DNA of 64,000 nt from Streptomyces exfoliatus (GTDB taxonomy: Bacteria; Actinomycetota; Actinomycetes; Streptomycetales; Streptomycetaceae), in contig NZ_JNZP01000015.1 in assembly GCF_000725545.1 (NCBI RefSeq), forward strand, positions 310,001-374,000. The letters are read 5' to 3'. The notes below the pieces were generated by a model that searched no databases, was not told the DNA's origin, and saw only the letters and a program-made list of their open reading frames with translations. The position numbers were made by a program, and so were the translations under genes. How positions within the stretch are numbered: position 1 is the first letter of the stretch; each line of letters starts with the position of its first letter. Shown here one piece after another: positions 25,648-34,288 of the stretch.

Positions 25648-26571
25648 ATGCAGAAGCAATCCTCGCGGCTCGCGCTCGCCGCCGCCGGTGTCACCGTGGT
25701 CCTCTGGGCCTCCGCCTTCGTCTCCATCCGCAGCGCCGGGACGGCCTACTCGCCCGGCGCGCTCGCGCTCGGCCGGCTGCTCGCGGGGGTCCTGGTCCTG
25801 GGGGCCGTCCTCCTGATCCGGCGGGAGGGGCTGCCGCCGCGAGCGGCCTGGCGGGGGATCGCGGTCTCGGGCCTGCTCTGGTTCGGGGTGTACATGGTGG
25901 TGCTCAACTGGGGCGAGCAGGAGGTCGACGCGGGCACGGCGGCGATGGTGGTGAACATCGGACCGATCCTGATCGCCCTGCTCGGCGCCCGTTTCCTCGG
26001 GGAGTCGCTGCCGCCCCGGCTGCTCGCCGGCATGGCGGTGTCCTTCGCGGGCGCGGTGACCGTGGGCCTGTCCATGTCCGGGGCGGACGGCAGCTCCTCC
26101 GGCGGCCACGCCTCGGTGCTCGGGGTGGTGCTCTGCGTCCTCGCGGCGATGGCGTACGCGGGCGGGGTGGTGGCCCAGAAGCCGGCGCTCGCTCACGGCA
26201 GCGCGCTCCAGGTGACCACCTTCGGCTGCCTGGTGGGGGCGGTGGCCTGCCTGCCGTTCGCCGGGCAGCTGGTCGAGGAGGCGGGCCGCGCACCGCTGTC
26301 CGCGACGCTGAACATGATCTATCTGGGCGTGTTCCCGACCGCGCTCGCGTTCACGACCTGGGCCTATGCCCTGGCCCGTACGACCGCCGGGCGGATGGGG
26401 GCGACGACGTACGCCGTACCCGCCCTGGTCGTGCTGATGGCGTGGGTGTTCCTGGGCGAGCTGCCCGGGCTTCTCACCCTCGCCGGGGGCGCGCTGTGCC
26501 TGGCCGGTGTGGCCGTCTCCCGCTCCCGGTCCCGGTCGTCCGTCGGCGCCGGAGCAGCCGAATCCACCTGA
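25648..26571 (+). CDS. EamA-family (DMT superfamily) transporter
   Basis: 307 residues with about 10 hydrophobic helices in two EamA repeats (roughly 10-140 and 160-295). Typical segments are VVLWASAFVSIRSAG at the start of repeat one and MGATTYAVPALVVLMAWVFLGELPG near the end of repeat two. Members export or import small metabolites such as amino acids or purines; the substrate is not predictable. ATG 25648 lies 6 nt after a TACGGT -10-like box, so it may be leaderless. Confidence 0.9.
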   Translation: MQKQSSRLALAAAGVTVVLWASAFVSIRSAGTAYSPGALALGRLLAGVLVLGAVLLIRREGLPPRAAWRGIAVSGLLWFGVYMVVLNWGEQEVDAGTAAMVVNIGPILIALLGARFLGESLPPRLLAGMAVSFAGAVTVGLSMSGADGSSSGGHASVLGVVLCVLAAMAYAGGVVAQKPALAHGSALQVTTFGCLVGAVACLPFAGQLVEEAGRAPLSATLNMIYLGVFPTALAFTTWAYALARTTAGRMGATTYAVPALVVLMAWVFLGELPGLLTLAGGALCLAGVAVSRSRSRSSVGAGAAEST

Positions 26572-26636
26572 CGGGCCGGGGGCGCCGGGCCGGTGGGGCC
26601 CGACGCCCGCTCCGGTGGGCGCCGGCCCCCTGGCGC

Positions 26637-27524
26637 TCACACGTCCCGGCGCCGTACCACCAGCACCGCGACGGCCACCGCGGCGGCGGTCCACGCTCCG
26701 TACACGATCCACGCCTCGGTGACGGTCAGCGGATACCTGCCGAGGTCGTGCGCCCGCTCGGGGTTCGTCACCAGCCGCTGCCAGGCGCTGAGCGGCATGG
26801 CGTTGCCGATCTCCTTGACCCAGCGGTAGCGCTCGCCCCCGAACAGCGCCGGCAGCAGCAACAGCAGGCCGACGACCGTGACGACGGACCCGGCGGCGTG
26901 CCGGACCACCGCACCCACCGCCATACCGACCAGCGCGCACAGCGGTGCGAGGAGGGCGCCCGCGACCACGGCGCGCAGGGCGCCCGGGTCGCCGAGCGAC
27001 AGGCCGCCGTGCTCGCGCAGCAGCATCTGGGTGACGCCGAAGGAGGTGGCGGAGACCAGCGTGCCGAGCGCGAGCATGACCGCCGACACCACGGTCACCT
27101 TGGCGGCGATCACCGCCCGCCGGTCGGGGACCGCGGCGAAGGTCGTACGGATCAGCCCCGTCGTGTACTCGCCGAAGACCACGATCGCCCCCACGGCAGC
27201 GGCGATGATCATGAACAGCTGCCAGGCGGGATCGACGAAGGCCGTGTGCAGCGGATCGAACAGGAACTCGGGGCCGTCCGGAACCCCCGCCGGCGGCTCC
27301 GGCGGCCGCTGGGCCTGATCCGCGAGCCGGTCCGCGTTGGACGCGGCGGAGTTCACGTTGATGCCCATCACGGCCAGCGCTCCGACGCCGAGCACCCATG
27401 AGGTGGACCGCAGCGACCAGAGTCTGATCCACTCGGCGGCGAGGAGGTGCCGGAACCGGACGGGAACCTTGGGCGGAAGGCGAGCCGGGAGGCGGGCCGG
27501 GGCGGTGTCGAGCAGTGGGGTCAT
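26637..27524 (-). CDS. ABC-2 type transporter permease
   Basis: 295 residues. After a cytoplasmic N-terminus with LLAAEWIRLWSLRSTSW, about six hydrophobic helices follow, separated by a roughly 45-residue external loop after the first (about 60-105). The VFGEYTTGLIRTTFAAVPDRRAVIAAKV segment is characteristic of ABC-2 permeases in small exporters. It is 37 bp downstream of the ATPase gene and forms an exporter with it. The substrate is unknown; the divergent two-component system suggests cell-envelope stress or antibiotic response. Confidence 0.88.
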   Translation of the reverse strand: MTPLLDTAPARLPARLPPKVPVRFRHLLAAEWIRLWSLRSTSWVLGVGALAVMGINVNSAASNADRLADQAQRPPEPPAGVPDGPEFLFDPLHTAFVDPAWQLFMIIAAAVGAIVVFGEYTTGLIRTTFAAVPDRRAVIAAKVTVVSAVMLALGTLVSATSFGVTQMLLREHGGLSLGDPGALRAVVAGALLAPLCALVGMAVGAVVRHAAGSVVTVVGLLLLLPALFGGERYRWVKEIGNAMPLSAWQRLVTNPERAHDLGRYPLTVTEAWIVYGAWTAAAVAVAVLVVRRRDV

Positions 27525-27561
27525 CGGGCGGCTCCTGAGGAGTACGGGGAGGTCACGGGGG

Positions 27562-28482
27562 TCATCGGTCGGCTCCCGCGGCGTATTCGACGCTCTCCGC
27601 GGTGAGTTCCATGAACGCCTCCTCCAAGGAGGCCGCGCACGTGCTGAGTTCGTGCAGCCGCACCCCGTGCGCGAAGGCCAGCTCGCCGATGCGGTCCGCG
27701 GGCAGACCGGTCACCGTGTACGCCCCGCCGGGCTCCGCCCGTACCACCGCCCCCTGTTCCGCCAGCAGCCCGGACAGGGCGGCCGTGTCGGGCGTACGGA
27801 CGCTCACCTGCGGCTCCCTGCCGCGGGCGGCGAAGTCCCGCAGGCTCTCCGCCGCGATCAGCCTGCCGCGGCCGATGACGATCAGCTCCTCTGCGGTCTG
27901 CTCCATCTCCCGCATCAGATGGCTGGAGACGAGCACGGTGCGGCCCTCGCCCGCCAGTCGCCCGAAGAGGTTCCGCACCCAGCGCACGCCCTCCGGGTCG
28001 AGGCCGTTGAGCGGCTCGTCGAAGAGCAGTACGGGCGGATCGCCGAGGAGGGCGGCGGCGATGCCGAGCCGCTGCTTCATTCCCAGGGAGAACCCGCCGA
28101 TCCTGCGGCCCGCCGCGTCGGCCATGCCCACCTCCGCGAGGACCTCCGCCACCCGTCGGCGCGGCAGCCCGTTGCCGACCGCCAGTGCCGTGAGGTGGGC
28201 GCGGGCGGTCCGACCACCGTGCACGTCATGGGCGTCGAGGAGGGCGCCGACGTGGCGCAGGCCACGAGGGCGGTCGCCGAACGGCTGCCCGTCGACGGTC
28301 ACGGTGCCGCCGGTGGGCCGGTTCAGGCCGAGGACCATCCGCAGGGTGGTGGTCTTGCCGGCACCGTTCGGCCCCAGGAACCCGGTGACCACACCCGGGC
28401 GGACGGTGAAGGACAGGCGGTCGACGGCGGTGGTCTCGCCGTAGCGCTTGATGAGTTCGGTCGCTTCGATCACGGTGTCCAC
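27562..28482 (-). CDS. ABC transporter ATP-binding protein
   Basis: 306 residues from GTG 28482. Walker A GPNGAGKTT is at 37-45, the signature is the variant FSLGMKQRL and Walker B is VLLFDEPLNGLDP. A 70-residue C-terminal extension has the DUF4162-like fold seen in exporters of the DrrA/BcrA type. It pairs with the permease encoded next. The start faces the histidine kinase operon across 150 bp containing paired CCCACGGG and ATCGGG repeats, so the exporter is likely regulated by that kinase-regulator pair. Confidence 0.93.
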   Translation of the reverse strand: MDTVIEATELIKRYGETTAVDRLSFTVRPGVVTGFLGPNGAGKTTTLRMVLGLNRPTGGTVTVDGQPFGDRPRGLRHVGALLDAHDVHGGRTARAHLTALAVGNGLPRRRVAEVLAEVGMADAAGRRIGGFSLGMKQRLGIAAALLGDPPVLLFDEPLNGLDPEGVRWVRNLFGRLAGEGRTVLVSSHLMREMEQTAEELIVIGRGRLIAAESLRDFAARGREPQVSVRTPDTAALSGLLAEQGAVVRAEPGGAYTVTGLPADRIGELAFAHGVRLHELSTCAASLEEAFMELTAESVEYAAGADR

Positions 28483-28594
28483 GCTGCCGGGGCGGACCCC
28501 CCGCGGGCATCGGGCCGCCGGCCACCATCGGGGCGCCGGCGGTAGCCCACGGGAGTACGCCCACGGGCCGATGCCCGGGGCCGGACCGCCTGCC

Positions 28595-28600
28595 TATGAT
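28595..28600 (+). promoter_or_regulatory. Consensus -10 box for the kinase operon
   Basis: TATGAT is followed by 6 nt and an ATG at 28607, so transcription may start at or next to that ATG. No clear -35 box is seen. Confidence 0.55.
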
Positions 28601-28606
28601 CGGCGC

Positions 28607-28636
28607 ATGAAAGCCCGGCAGGTGAGCTGCGCATGA
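28607..28636 (+). CDS. Possible nine-residue leader peptide overlapping the kinase start
   Basis: ATG 28607 opens a reading frame for MKARQVSCA and stops at TGA 28634-28636, which overlaps the histidine kinase ATG at 28633 as ATGA. With the -10 box 6 nt upstream, the mRNA would begin with this frame. It could deliver ribosomes to the weakly marked kinase start by coupling. Its reality is inferred from geometry only. Confidence 0.4.
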   Translation: MKARQVSCA

Positions 28637-29832
28637 ACGCCCCTCAGGATGCTCCGCGGGCACTCCCCGCCGAGGTCGCGGCCTGGTGCGCGGGCCTCGT
28701 CTACGTCGTCCTGCTGTACGTCGTCACGCTGAACACCGGCACCGAACTGACCGGCATGCGGCTGGTTCCGGCCGCCCTGCCCGTCGTACTGCTGCTGCCC
28801 CTGACGCGGCGACGTCCGCTGCCCGCCCTGGCGCTCCTGCTCATCGCCTCCTTCACGGCGACCGTCATGGCGAACTCGATGATGGCCGCGGGGCAGGGCT
28901 TCGACGGCGTACCGGCGGCCGCGCGGACGCAGGCCTGGCAGATCGCGTATCTGCAGGCCGTGCTCACCGCTCTCGCCGTCGGACGGATCGCCGCCACCCG
29001 GTCGCGGGCGACGGCGGCCGGCGCCGCGCTCGTGGCGCTCGGAGCGCAGATCGGGGCGGCCGCCTACTACGCCTCGTCGTTCCTCGCCGTCTCGGCCTTC
29101 CTGGCCCTGATGACGGTCACCGCCTGGACGCTCGGCCACTCGGCCGGCGAGCGCCGCCGGCACGCGGCCGCGCTGCGGGACCGGGCCGCGGAGCGGGCCG
29201 TCACCGCGGAACGGCTGCGGATCGCCCGGGAACTGCACGACATGGTGGCGCACAGCATCGGCGTCATCGCCATCCAGGCCGGGGTCGGGCGGCGCGTCAT
29301 CGACACCCAGCCGGCGGAGGCCCGCAACTCCCTCGCCGCCATCGAGGAGACCAGCCGCGACACCCTGGCGGGCCTGCGCCGGATGCTCGGCGCGCTGCGG
29401 GAGGCGGACCCCGGGGACGGGGGCTCCCCGCTCGGCCCGGCACCGGTGCTCGCCGATCTCGACGGGCTCGCGGAGCGCACCCGCGACGCGGGCGTGCGGG
29501 TGCGCATCGACTGGCGGGGCGAACGGCGGCCGCTGCCCGCGGAGATCGAGCTGTCCGCGTACCGCATCGTCCAGGAGGCCCTCACCAACGTCGTCCGCCA
29601 CTCGGGCGCCGACGCCTGCCGGGTGACCGTCGAGCGCCGTGCGGACGACCTGTCCATCGAGATCACCGACGAGGGACACGGCCCGGCCGGCCTGCCCGGC
29701 GCCGCCGGCTACGGCCTGACGGGCATGCGGGAGCGCGCGGCGCTGCTGCACGGCGAGTTCACGGCCGGGCCGCGCGCCGAGGGCGGCTTCCGCGTGGCGG
29801 CCCGGCTCCCCGTACCGGCGGCGAACGGATGA
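28633..29832 (+). CDS. Sensor histidine kinase, NarL/HPK7 type
   Basis: 399 residues. Five or so hydrophobic helices fill residues 18-165, leaving no large extracellular domain, so the signal is probably sensed in or near the membrane. The dimerisation and phosphorylation motif RIARELHDMVAHSIGVI has His202 as phosphoacceptor (HisKA_3 type). The ATPase N box (AYRIVQEALTNVVRHS) and G boxes (ITDEGHGP, YGLTGMRERA) are intact. The stop overlaps the response regulator start by 4 bp. The divergent ABC-2 exporter is the likely target. Confidence 0.93.
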   Translation: MNAPQDAPRALPAEVAAWCAGLVYVVLLYVVTLNTGTELTGMRLVPAALPVVLLLPLTRRRPLPALALLLIASFTATVMANSMMAAGQGFDGVPAAARTQAWQIAYLQAVLTALAVGRIAATRSRATAAGAALVALGAQIGAAAYYASSFLAVSAFLALMTVTAWTLGHSAGERRRHAAALRDRAAERAVTAERLRIARELHDMVAHSIGVIAIQAGVGRRVIDTQPAEARNSLAAIEETSRDTLAGLRRMLGALREADPGDGGSPLGPAPVLADLDGLAERTRDAGVRVRIDWRGERRPLPAEIELSAYRIVQEALTNVVRHSGADACRVTVERRADDLSIEITDEGHGPAGLPGAAGYGLTGMRERAALLHGEFTAGPRAEGGFRVAARLPVPAANG

Positions 29833-30533
29833 CGCGGGTGCCGTCATACGACCCTTCCGGTACCGGCGGGGACCGGCTGACCCGGGTGCTGCTGACCGAC
29901 GACCAGCCGCTGGTCCGGCACGGGTTGCGGGTGCTGATCGCCGACCACCCCAGGCTGGAGGTGGCGGGCGAGGCGGCGAACGGCGAGGAGGCGGTACGGC
30001 TCGCGGAACGGCTGGCGCCTGATGTGGTGATGATGGACGTCCGGATGCCGGGCATGGACGGCCTCGAGGCCACCCGGCGGATCACCGCGAGCCCCGGCAC
30101 GCCACCGAAGGTCCTCGTCCTCACCACGTTCGACGACGACGAGTACGTCTACGGCGCGCTGCGGGCCGGTGCGAGCGGCTTCCTCGTCAAGGACATGGAC
30201 ATGGACCAGATCCTCGCCGCGGTCGAGACCGTCGCGGCGGGCGACGCCCTCATCGCGCCGAGCGTGACCCGCCGTCTGATCGCGGAGTTCGCGGCCCGCC
30301 CCGCCGCCCCGCCGCCACGGCCCACGGAGGGGATCACCGCGCGCGAGCGGGAGGTGCTCACCCTCGTCGGACGCGGCCTGTCCAACGCGGAGATCGCCAC
30401 CCGTCTGCACATCAGCGTGGCCACGGCGAAGGCCCATGTGAGCAGGCTGCTGACGAAACTGGACGCGCGGGACAGGGTGCAGCTGGTCATCACGGCGTAC
30501 GAGCTGAGGCTGGTCACCGCGCCGCCGGCCTGA
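29829..30533 (+). CDS. Response regulator, NarL/FixJ family
   Basis: 234 residues from ATG 29829. The receiver domain (about 18-135) has Asp24/Asp25 and phosphoacceptor Asp70 in VVMMDVRMPGMDG, Thr and Lys switch residues in LTTFDDDEYVYGAL and FLVKDMD. A LuxR-type helix-turn-helix follows at about 165-225 (ITAREREVLTLVGRGLSNAEIA). It forms a two-component system with the overlapping kinase. The first 17 residues precede the domain, so a later start is possible. Confidence 0.93.
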   Translation: MTRVPSYDPSGTGGDRLTRVLLTDDQPLVRHGLRVLIADHPRLEVAGEAANGEEAVRLAERLAPDVVMMDVRMPGMDGLEATRRITASPGTPPKVLVLTTFDDDEYVYGALRAGASGFLVKDMDMDQILAAVETVAAGDALIAPSVTRRLIAEFAARPAAPPPRPTEGITAREREVLTLVGRGLSNAEIATRLHISVATAKAHVSRLLTKLDARDRVQLVITAYELRLVTAPPA

Positions 30534-30579
30534 CCCGGAACACCGGGATGCCCCGGAACACGGGCGCCGCCCTCCCCGC

Positions 30580-31242
30580 TCACTCCCCCGAGCGCAACAG
30601 CTGGCGGGCGAAGTCGGCGAGGGACCGGCCGATGCGCTCGGTCGACAGGCCGAGTTCGTGCCGCTGGAACCGGAACACCTCCGGGGACAGCGGGCTGAGC
30701 ACGATGTCGATCAGCGGGTCCGGGTCCCGGATCCCGTGGTCGACGAGCAGCGTGCGGACGTGGACGCGCCAGAAGCCGTAGGCGCCCGTCCGAAAGCGCG
30801 CGGGGCCGGTCTCCGCTCCGAGCGCCAGCGGCAGATGACGTTCGAGCAGATCGACCATCGCCAGGCAGAACGCGGCGAGCCGCTCTCCGGCGGGGGCGCC
30901 GGGGCCGAGTGGCGGCGGACCGTAGATGAGCTGCCCCTGGAGCCGGCGCTCGTGCTCGTCGAGCAGGGCGACGGCGACCGACGACGGGTCGGGGAAGCTC
31001 CGGTACAGCGTGGCGCGGCCGACCCCCGCCGCCTTGGCGATCTTGTCCATGGTGACCGACCGGGGCTCCTGCTCGGCGAAGAGCCGCTCCGCCGCGGCCA
31101 GGATCTGGGCGCGGTTGCGCTCCGCGTCCGCGCGTCGGCGCGGGGCGACCGGCTGGTCGTCGGGCGCCTGGAGATCGCCGAGGAGCCCGCCCACCCGGTG
31201 CACGGAGGTGGCTCCACGTCCGCGCTGCTCGTCCTCGCTCAT
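30580..31242 (-). CDS. TetR-family regulator of the YdcZ-type transporter
   Basis: 220 residues. A basic, disordered-looking extension of about 35 residues precedes the helix-turn-helix (ILAAAERLFAEQEPRSVTMDKIAKAAGVGRATLYRSF). The C-terminal domain is of the type found in regulators of small multidrug transporters. It is divergent from the transporter gene, and two GGAC-N5-GTCC operators lie in the 117-bp gap. It should repress both genes until a toxic ligand binds. Confidence 0.88.
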   Translation of the reverse strand: MSEDEQRGRGATSVHRVGGLLGDLQAPDDQPVAPRRRADAERNRAQILAAAERLFAEQEPRSVTMDKIAKAAGVGRATLYRSFPDPSSVAVALLDEHERRLQGQLIYGPPPLGPGAPAGERLAAFCLAMVDLLERHLPLALGAETGPARFRTGAYGFWRVHVRTLLVDHGIRDPDPLIDIVLSPLSPEVFRFQRHELGLSTERIGRSLADFARQLLRSGE

Positions 31243-31268
31243 GGATCAGACCCTACTTCCCCGAGGCC

Positions 31269-31289
31269 AAGTGGACACCTTGTCCGCTT
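31269..31289. promoter_or_regulatory. TetR operator 1, GGACA-type
   Basis: A 21-bp imperfect palindrome with half-sites AAGTGGACA and TTGTCCGCTT. Its first ten bases are the exact reverse complement of 31321-31330 in the second site. Confidence 0.7.
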
Positions 31290-31309
31290 GACGCGTCGCG
31301 TGGCATGCT

Positions 31310-31330
31310 AAACGGACTCAGTGTCCACTT
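31310..31330. promoter_or_regulatory. TetR operator 2, GGACA-type
   Basis: A 21-bp site with half-sites GGAC and GTCC around five bases, centre 41 bp from the first site (about four helical turns). It overlaps the expected start of transcription for the gene at 31360. Confidence 0.65.
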
Positions 31331-31359
31331 ATAACCACCATCCCGCCAGGGAGATCAAG

Positions 31360-32298
31360 ATGCACACCGCGCTCCTCGCCGCGGCCCTGCTGGTCGGCTG
31401 CCTCCTGGCCGTGCAGGCCTCGGTGAACCTCCAGCTCAACTCGGCCGTCGGCACGCCGTACGGCGCCTCGACCATCCAGCTATGCGTCGCGACCGGTCTC
31501 CTCACCGTGCTCGCGGTGGCGGCCGGAGCCCTCGGCGCCCTCGGCGGGCTGCCCGACGTCGAGGCCTGGCAACTGCTCGGCGGACTGGCCAGTCCGCTCT
31601 ACATCACCAGCGGCATCCTGCTCTTCCCGCGCCTCGGCGCCCTCGCCGCCGTCGGACTCTTCGTCACCGGCCAGATGTTCGCCTCGCTCGCACTCGACCT
31701 CTTCGGCCTCCTCGGCCTCGAACAGAAGGACCTGAGCGCCGGAATCGTCGTCGGCGCCGGGGCTGTCCTCGCGGGCATCGTCGTGATCGTCCGGGGCATG
31801 AGGGCCGCCGCCCCTCCCGGCGCCCCCCGGATGTCGAACGCCGGCCGGACCGGCCTGCTCGCGCTCGGCGTCCTCGCCGGTGCGGTGCTTCCCGTACAGG
31901 GCGCGGTCAACGCCCAGCTGCGCGCGCAGCTCAAAGAGCCCCTCACCGTCGCCGTGATCAGCTTCGCCGTGGCGACCTTCACCATCGCCGTCGTCCTGCT
32001 GGTGCTCTACGCGACCCGGCGGACGCCCAAGCCCAGGATCGCCCCGCTGAAGAAGATGCCCTGGTGGGGCTGGCTCGGTGGCGCCTGCGCCGCCGCCTAC
32101 GTCACCGGCACCTTCCTGCTCATCCCCTCCATCGGGGCGGCCGTGACCATCGCGCTCACCGTGACGGGACAGCAGCTCACCTCGGCGCTGATCGACCACA
32201 AGGGCCTGTTCGCACTCCCGCGGCGTGCCCTCACGAAGCCGCGCGCCCTGGGCCTCGGCCTGCTGATCGCCGGTTCCCTGACCATCCAGCTCGTCTGA
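31360..32298 (+). CDS. YdcZ/DUF606-family double-domain DMT transporter
   Basis: 312 residues from ATG 31360, which follows CAGGGAGAT. Ten hydrophobic helices form two homologous DUF606 units (about 1-150 and 165-312): LLAVQASVNLQLNSAVG in the first and VLPVQGAVNAQLRAQLK in the second. Many bacteria encode one unit per gene, so this is the duplicated form. It is likely a proton-driven exporter of small molecules. The DsbA-fold gene starts 40 bp downstream and is probably in the same operon. Confidence 0.88.
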   Translation: MHTALLAAALLVGCLLAVQASVNLQLNSAVGTPYGASTIQLCVATGLLTVLAVAAGALGALGGLPDVEAWQLLGGLASPLYITSGILLFPRLGALAAVGLFVTGQMFASLALDLFGLLGLEQKDLSAGIVVGAGAVLAGIVVIVRGMRAAAPPGAPRMSNAGRTGLLALGVLAGAVLPVQGAVNAQLRAQLKEPLTVAVISFAVATFTIAVVLLVLYATRRTPKPRIAPLKKMPWWGWLGGACAAAYVTGTFLLIPSIGAAVTIALTVTGQQLTSALIDHKGLFALPRRALTKPRALGLGLLIAGSLTIQLV

Positions 32299-32338
32299 CC
32301 GACACCGGCACCCCGCCGCACACGAAACGAGGAGAACC

Positions 32339-33055
32339 ATGTCCGGACCCAACAGCACCGACGCGAGCACCGTCGGCCTGATCCCGCCGCGCGGGGTCAT
32401 CACCGTCTTCGCCGACATCTGGTGCTCCTTCGCGCACATCGCCGTCCACCGGCTGCACACCACCCGGGCCCGTCTGGGCCTGACGGAGCAGGTCTCCTTC
32501 GACCTGCGCGCCTTCCCGCTCGAACTGCTCAACGACGCCCCCAGCCCCCGCCCCGGCACGGACAGCGAGGTGGCCAGGATGGCCGTCCTGGAGCCGGACG
32601 CCGGGTGGCAGCTGTGGCAGGCCAAGGACTGGCTCTACCCGTCGACGACCCTGCCCGCCCTGGAGGCGGTGCACGCGACGAAGGAGCAGAGCCTGAACGC
32701 GTCGGAGCAGTTGGACCTCGGGCTTCGCCGGGCGTTCTGGGCCGAGTCCCGCTGCGTCTCCCATCGCAGGGTGATCCTGGACGTGGCCGCGGACACCGGC
32801 GTGGTCGATGTCGACGCCCTCACCGAGGCGCTGGACGACGGGCGGGCGCGCCGGGCGCTCGCGGACCAGGCCGCGCTCGCCGGGAGCGACCGGATCGACT
32901 GCAGCCCGCACCTGTTCCTGCCCGACGGCTCCGACCACGCCAATCCCGGGATCGACGTGGGCTGGGCGGGCGATTACGGCATCGGCTGGCCGGTGATCGT
33001 CTCGGACGACCCGAGGGTGTACGAGGACATCCTGCTGCGGGCCGCCGCTGCATAG
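32339..33055 (+). CDS. DsbA-fold oxidoreductase, FrnE-like, with a single active-site cysteine
   Basis: 238 residues, preceded by GAGGAG. The thioredoxin-like N-terminal segment VITVFADIWCSFAH places Cys29 where DsbA proteins have CxxC, but the second cysteine is replaced by alanine (Ala32). A helical insertion and the C-terminal cis-proline region SPHLFLPDGS follow. The family includes polyketide-associated FrnE and 2-hydroxychromene-2-carboxylate isomerase. Without a signal peptide it is cytoplasmic and more likely a glutathione- or mycothiol-type transferase or isomerase than a disulfide oxidase. It may help detoxify the transporter's inducer. Confidence 0.8.
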   Translation: MSGPNSTDASTVGLIPPRGVITVFADIWCSFAHIAVHRLHTTRARLGLTEQVSFDLRAFPLELLNDAPSPRPGTDSEVARMAVLEPDAGWQLWQAKDWLYPSTTLPALEAVHATKEQSLNASEQLDLGLRRAFWAESRCVSHRRVILDVAADTGVVDVDALTEALDDGRARRALADQAALAGSDRIDCSPHLFLPDGSDHANPGIDVGWAGDYGIGWPVIVSDDPRVYEDILLRAAAA

Positions 33056-33106
33056 CGGCATGGCGGCATGGCGGCATGGCCGATGAGACGAACGGCCATC
33101 GGCGAC

Positions 33107-33173
33107 GGACCCGCACCGGACCCGCACCGGCCTCGGGTCGGTGCGGGTCCGGTGGCGGGTCCGGTGCGGGTCC
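33107..33173. terminator. Repetitive bidirectional terminator
   Basis: Two copies of ACCCGCACCGG on the left and three near-copies of its complement on the right can form long alternative hairpins between the convergent DsbA-fold and alcohol dehydrogenase genes. Just before it, GGCATGGC is repeated three times (33061-33082). Confidence 0.7.
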
Positions 33174-33182
33174 GCCGGTGTG

Positions 33183-34271
33183 TCAGGGGAAGACGACCAG
33201 GGCCCGGCCGCCCTTGCCCGCGAGCATGTTGTCGAAGGCGCCCGGGATGCCGTCCAGGGTGATCCGCTCGGTGACGAGCGCGCCGAGGTCGAACCGCCCG
33301 GCCCTGATGTGCTCGGCGAGCACCGGCAGGTCCTCGGCCGGGTTCGAGTTGCCGTAGACGCAGCCCGTGAGGGTGCGGCCCCAGTGGAAGATCTCCAGGG
33401 CGTTGAAGGTGACCTGCTGGTCCTTGCCGCCGATGCCGACGACCGTGGTGCGGCCGCCGCGCCGGGTGGACTCCCAGGCGGTCCGGATGGTGACGGCGCG
33501 GCCCACGCATTCGACGGCCACGTCGACGCCCTGGCCTCCCGTCAGCTTCCGGATCTCCCTCGCCGTGGTCTCCGAGGCGACGACGTACTCGGTCGCCCCC
33601 GCCGCCCGTGCGAGCGCCTCCTTCTCCGGGGAGACGTCGACGGCGACGATCGTGGACGCGCCCGCGATCCTGGCGGCCTGGAGCGTGGCCAGGCCCACCC
33701 CGCCGACACCGAACACCGCGACGGTCTCGCCCTCCCTCACCCGGGCGGAGTGGTGGACGGCGCCCCAGCCGGTGAGGACGGCGCAGCCGAGCAGGGCCGC
33801 GTCGGTGAGCGGGATCCCGTCGGGGACGGGCAGGACGCACTTCTCGTCGACGACCGTCTCCTCGGCGAAGGCGGCGACGTTGAGGCCCGGGTGGAGTTCG
33901 GTGCCGTCCTGGGTACGGGCGTGGACGTTCGCGGCGCCGGCCAGGGCGTCGGCGCAGAGCCAGACCTCGCCGAGCGTGCAGGGGTGACACTTCCCGCAGG
34001 ACGGGGCCCAGTTGAGGACGACGGCGTCGCCCGGGGCGACCTGGGTGACGCCCTCGCCGACCGAGACGACGGTGCCCGCTCCCTCGTGCCCGAGGACGGC
34101 GGGGACCGGCAGGCGCATGGTGCCGTTGGTGAGGGACAGGTCGGAGTGGCAGACGCCGGCGGCGGCGAGCCGGACCCGGACCTGTCCGGGGCCGGGCTCG
34201 GGCAGCTCGATGCCGGTGATCTCCAGGGGAGATCCCACGGCGGGCAGGACTGCGGCACGGATCACGCTCAC
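33183..34271 (-). CDS. Zinc-dependent alcohol dehydrogenase
   Basis: 362 residues from GTG 34271. Catalytic zinc ligands fit Cys41, His62 and Glu63 (GHEGAGTVV) with a later cysteine; structural zinc ligands are Cys92, Cys95, Cys98 and Cys106. The cofactor motif is VFGVGGVGLATLQAA with an acidic residue (VAVDVS) for NAD. It belongs to the class III/mycothiol- or arylalcohol-dehydrogenase branch. It follows the aldehyde dehydrogenase on the same strand across a repeat-filled 97-bp gap, so the pair could convert an alcohol to an acid by way of the aldehyde. Confidence 0.9.
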   Translation of the reverse strand: MSVIRAAVLPAVGSPLEITGIELPEPGPGQVRVRLAAAGVCHSDLSLTNGTMRLPVPAVLGHEGAGTVVSVGEGVTQVAPGDAVVLNWAPSCGKCHPCTLGEVWLCADALAGAANVHARTQDGTELHPGLNVAAFAEETVVDEKCVLPVPDGIPLTDAALLGCAVLTGWGAVHHSARVREGETVAVFGVGGVGLATLQAARIAGASTIVAVDVSPEKEALARAAGATEYVVASETTAREIRKLTGGQGVDVAVECVGRAVTIRTAWESTRRGGRTTVVGIGGKDQQVTFNALEIFHWGRTLTGCVYGNSNPAEDLPVLAEHIRAGRFDLGALVTERITLDGIPGAFDNMLAGKGGRALVVFP

Positions 34272-34288
34272 GTGCGGTGCTCCTCGGA

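Noticed and set aside
24049..27432. A 1127-codon minus-strand open frame
   Set aside because: It runs antisense to four well-supported genes and has no protein-family features.
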